Shown here one piece after another: positions 4,760 to 6,011 of a DNA stretch of 6,011 nt; the stretch's first letter is position 1, and each line of letters starts with the position of its first letter. The stretch is from positions 1 through 6,011 of the forward strand of contig DATILL010000059.1 in assembly GCA_035476575.1 (NCBI GenBank), in the 5' to 3' direction. Position numbers and translations under genes: made by a program. The DNA is from DATILL01 sp035476575. GTDB taxonomy: Bacteria > Actinomycetota > Actinomycetes > Mycobacteriales > JACQDL01. The notes beneath the pieces were generated by a model. It ran no database searches. It saw nothing but the letters and a program-made list of their open reading frames with translations, and was not told the DNA's origin.

Positions 4760-6011
4760 ATGTCGGATGTGGTCGCGTCGGTGGTCGAGCAGCTCTCTAT
4801 GCTGCTTGGCTCCTGTCGTGACGCGCGGTTGTGGGGGCTTTCCGACGCGCAGGTTGACGAGCTGCTGGTGCGGGTGCACCAGCAGCTCGGGCAGATCACG
4901 GGACGTTGCTGCTGCCGTTGGTGCGGGAGGCGGAGTCCCGGGGGCTGGCTGCCGCGCATGACGCGCCGAGCATGACGGCGTGGCTGCGGGACAGCCTGAA
5001 CGTGCGGCCCGGTGAGGCCGGGCGGCTGCTCCGCCTCGCCAAGGCCCTGGACGGTGACCTGCCGGAGACCGCCGCCGCGCTCGCCGACGGCGCCATCAGC
5101 GTCGCGCACGCCCAGGTCATCGCCGAGGCGGTCCGGGCGCTGCCGGCGGAGACCCCGGCGGCGACCAGGGCCGCGGCGGAGCGGGAGCTGGTCGCGCACT
5201 CCGGCACGTTCAACCCCGACGAGGTCGCCCTGCTCGGCCGCCGCGTCCTGGACGTCATCGACCCCGACCACGGCGACGAGCTGCACCGCCGCCAGGCCGA
5301 ACGCGAGGCCGCCGAAGCCCACACCCGCCGTGACCTGCGCATCTGTCCCGCCGGCCCCGGGCTCAAGCGCATCTCGGGCTTCCTGGACACCGAAGGCGCC
5401 GAAACCCTCCGCGTCGCCCTCGACCCCTTGGCCGCACCCCGCCCCGCCGACCCCGACACCGGCGTACGGGACGAACGCAGCCACGGGCAACGCATGGCCG
5501 ACGCCCTCGTCGAGCTCGCCGAACGGGCGCTGCGGATGGGGGACCTGCCCGACAACGGCGGCGAACGACCCACCCTCCTCGTCACCATGCCCTACGACAA
5601 CCTCGCCGCCGCCACCGGCGCCGGCACGCTGCCCACCGGCGACATCCTCCCGGCCAGCCAGGTCCGCCGCCTCGCCTGCGACGCCCACATCATCCCCGCC
5701 GTCCTCGGCGGCGAAAGCCAGGTGCTGGACCTCGGCCGCGGCTCCCGACACTACGTCGGCGCGGCCCGCCGCGCCATTGTTCTCCGCGACCGCGGGTGTG
5801 TCTTCCCCGGCTGCGACCGCCCCTACCAATGGTGCCAGGTCCACCACTGCACCCACTGGGCTAACGGCGGCAGAACCGACCAGAACAACGGCGTCCTGCT
5901 CTGCGGACACCACCACCGCGCCGTCCACCACAACGGCTGGGACGTACACATAGCAACAGACGGACTACCCGAGCTCCTACCCCCACCATCAGTCGACCCC
6001 GAACGCAAACC
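4760..6011 (+). CDS. DUF222 / HNH endonuclease (13E12 repeat family), 5' frameshift, 3' end outside window
   Basis: From ATG 4760 the protein starts MSDVVASVVEQL and reads to HQQLGQIT, then must switch frame at 4900-4902. The continuation (TLLLPLVREAESRGLAAAHD, then MTAWLRDSLNVRPGEAGRLL) is open to the window end without a stop. Adding one G to the GG at 4901-4902 restores one protein of more than 415 residues. The long middle part is the helical DUF222 domain (ADGAISVAHAQVIAEAV; LRICPAGPGLKRISGFLDTE). The C-terminal HNH domain has CVFPGC (5797-5814), VHHCTHW (5839-5859) with the central His-His, then GGRTDQNNGVLLCGHHH (to 5916), so metal and catalytic residues look intact. Such proteins are predicted HNH nucleases, often in many copies in actinobacteria and linked to REP13E12 repeats in mycobacteria; their true role is little known. 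If the frameshift is real, translation might restart at GTG 4921 or ATG 4972, leaving the HNH domain but losing about 50-70 residues. Confidence 0.87.
4858..4889. repeat. Perfect 14-bp inverted repeat inside the DUF222 N-terminal coding region
   Basis: CGAGCTGCTGGTGC (4858-4871) and GCACCAGCAGCTCG (4876-4889) are exact reverse complements separated by only GGGT. It encodes part of DELLVRVHQQLG and may be a by-product of codon choice. It ends about 11 nt before the one-base deletion at 4900-4902. Confidence 0.6.

Noticed and set aside
4747..5949. 400-codon minus-strand ORF and 313-codon alternative-frame ORF at the right end
   Set aside because: Both are low-complexity shadows of the DUF222/HNH gene, whose true frame is open to the window edge and has intact HNH motifs.
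1..6011. CRISPR array, tRNA or rRNA genes
   Set aside because: The only regular repeats are the coding TPR units, and no tRNA or rRNA signature sequence was seen on either strand.

Overview
The window comes from a high-GC actinobacterium. The third codon positions are strongly G/C, GTG starts are used, and the gene families (ANTAR regulator, 40-residue TPR array, DUF222/HNH '13E12' protein, actinobacterial DoxX) are typical of that phylum. A Frankia- or Micromonospora-like host is plausible, but the genus cannot be fixed from this sequence.

Layout from left to right. (1) Bases 3-1166, + strand: the 3' part of a gene for a tetratricopeptide-repeat protein, about nine 40-residue units that are nearly identical in DNA in places. 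(2) Bases 1184-1523, +: a decayed DoxX-type membrane protein gene, missing its 5' part and carrying a one-base frameshift. (3) Bases 1541-1768, +: a possible small ORF of 75 codons with no recognised family. (4) Bases 1786-3384, - strand: the only complete, intact recognisable gene, a sensor-regulator of about 532 residues with domain order ANTAR-GAF-PAS-PAS. (5) Bases 3385-3734: intergenic. (6) Bases 3735-4287, +: a broken 2H-phosphoesterase ('2'-5' RNA ligase'-like) gene with an internal deletion that changes frame. (7) Bases 4288-4460, +: a shredded N-terminal fragment of an IS110-family transposase, readable only by switching between three frames. (8) Bases 4461-4759: no gene, but a perfect 13-bp inverted repeat and a possible leaderless promoter. 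(9) Bases 4760 to the window end, +: a DUF222/HNH endonuclease (13E12 repeat family) gene with a one-base deletion near its 5' end. Its main reading frame stays open through the right edge.

These genes do not form an evident pathway. The window reads as an accessory or decaying region: one intact signalling regulator and one repetitive TPR gene sit among two pseudogenes, a transposase scrap and a member of a multicopy nuclease family. No convincing new biological system is present. The points most worth a second look are the N-terminal (not C-terminal) ANTAR domain on a GAF-PAS-PAS sensor, the recently homogenised TPR units, and the cluster of single-base indels, which may be true decay or assembly error.
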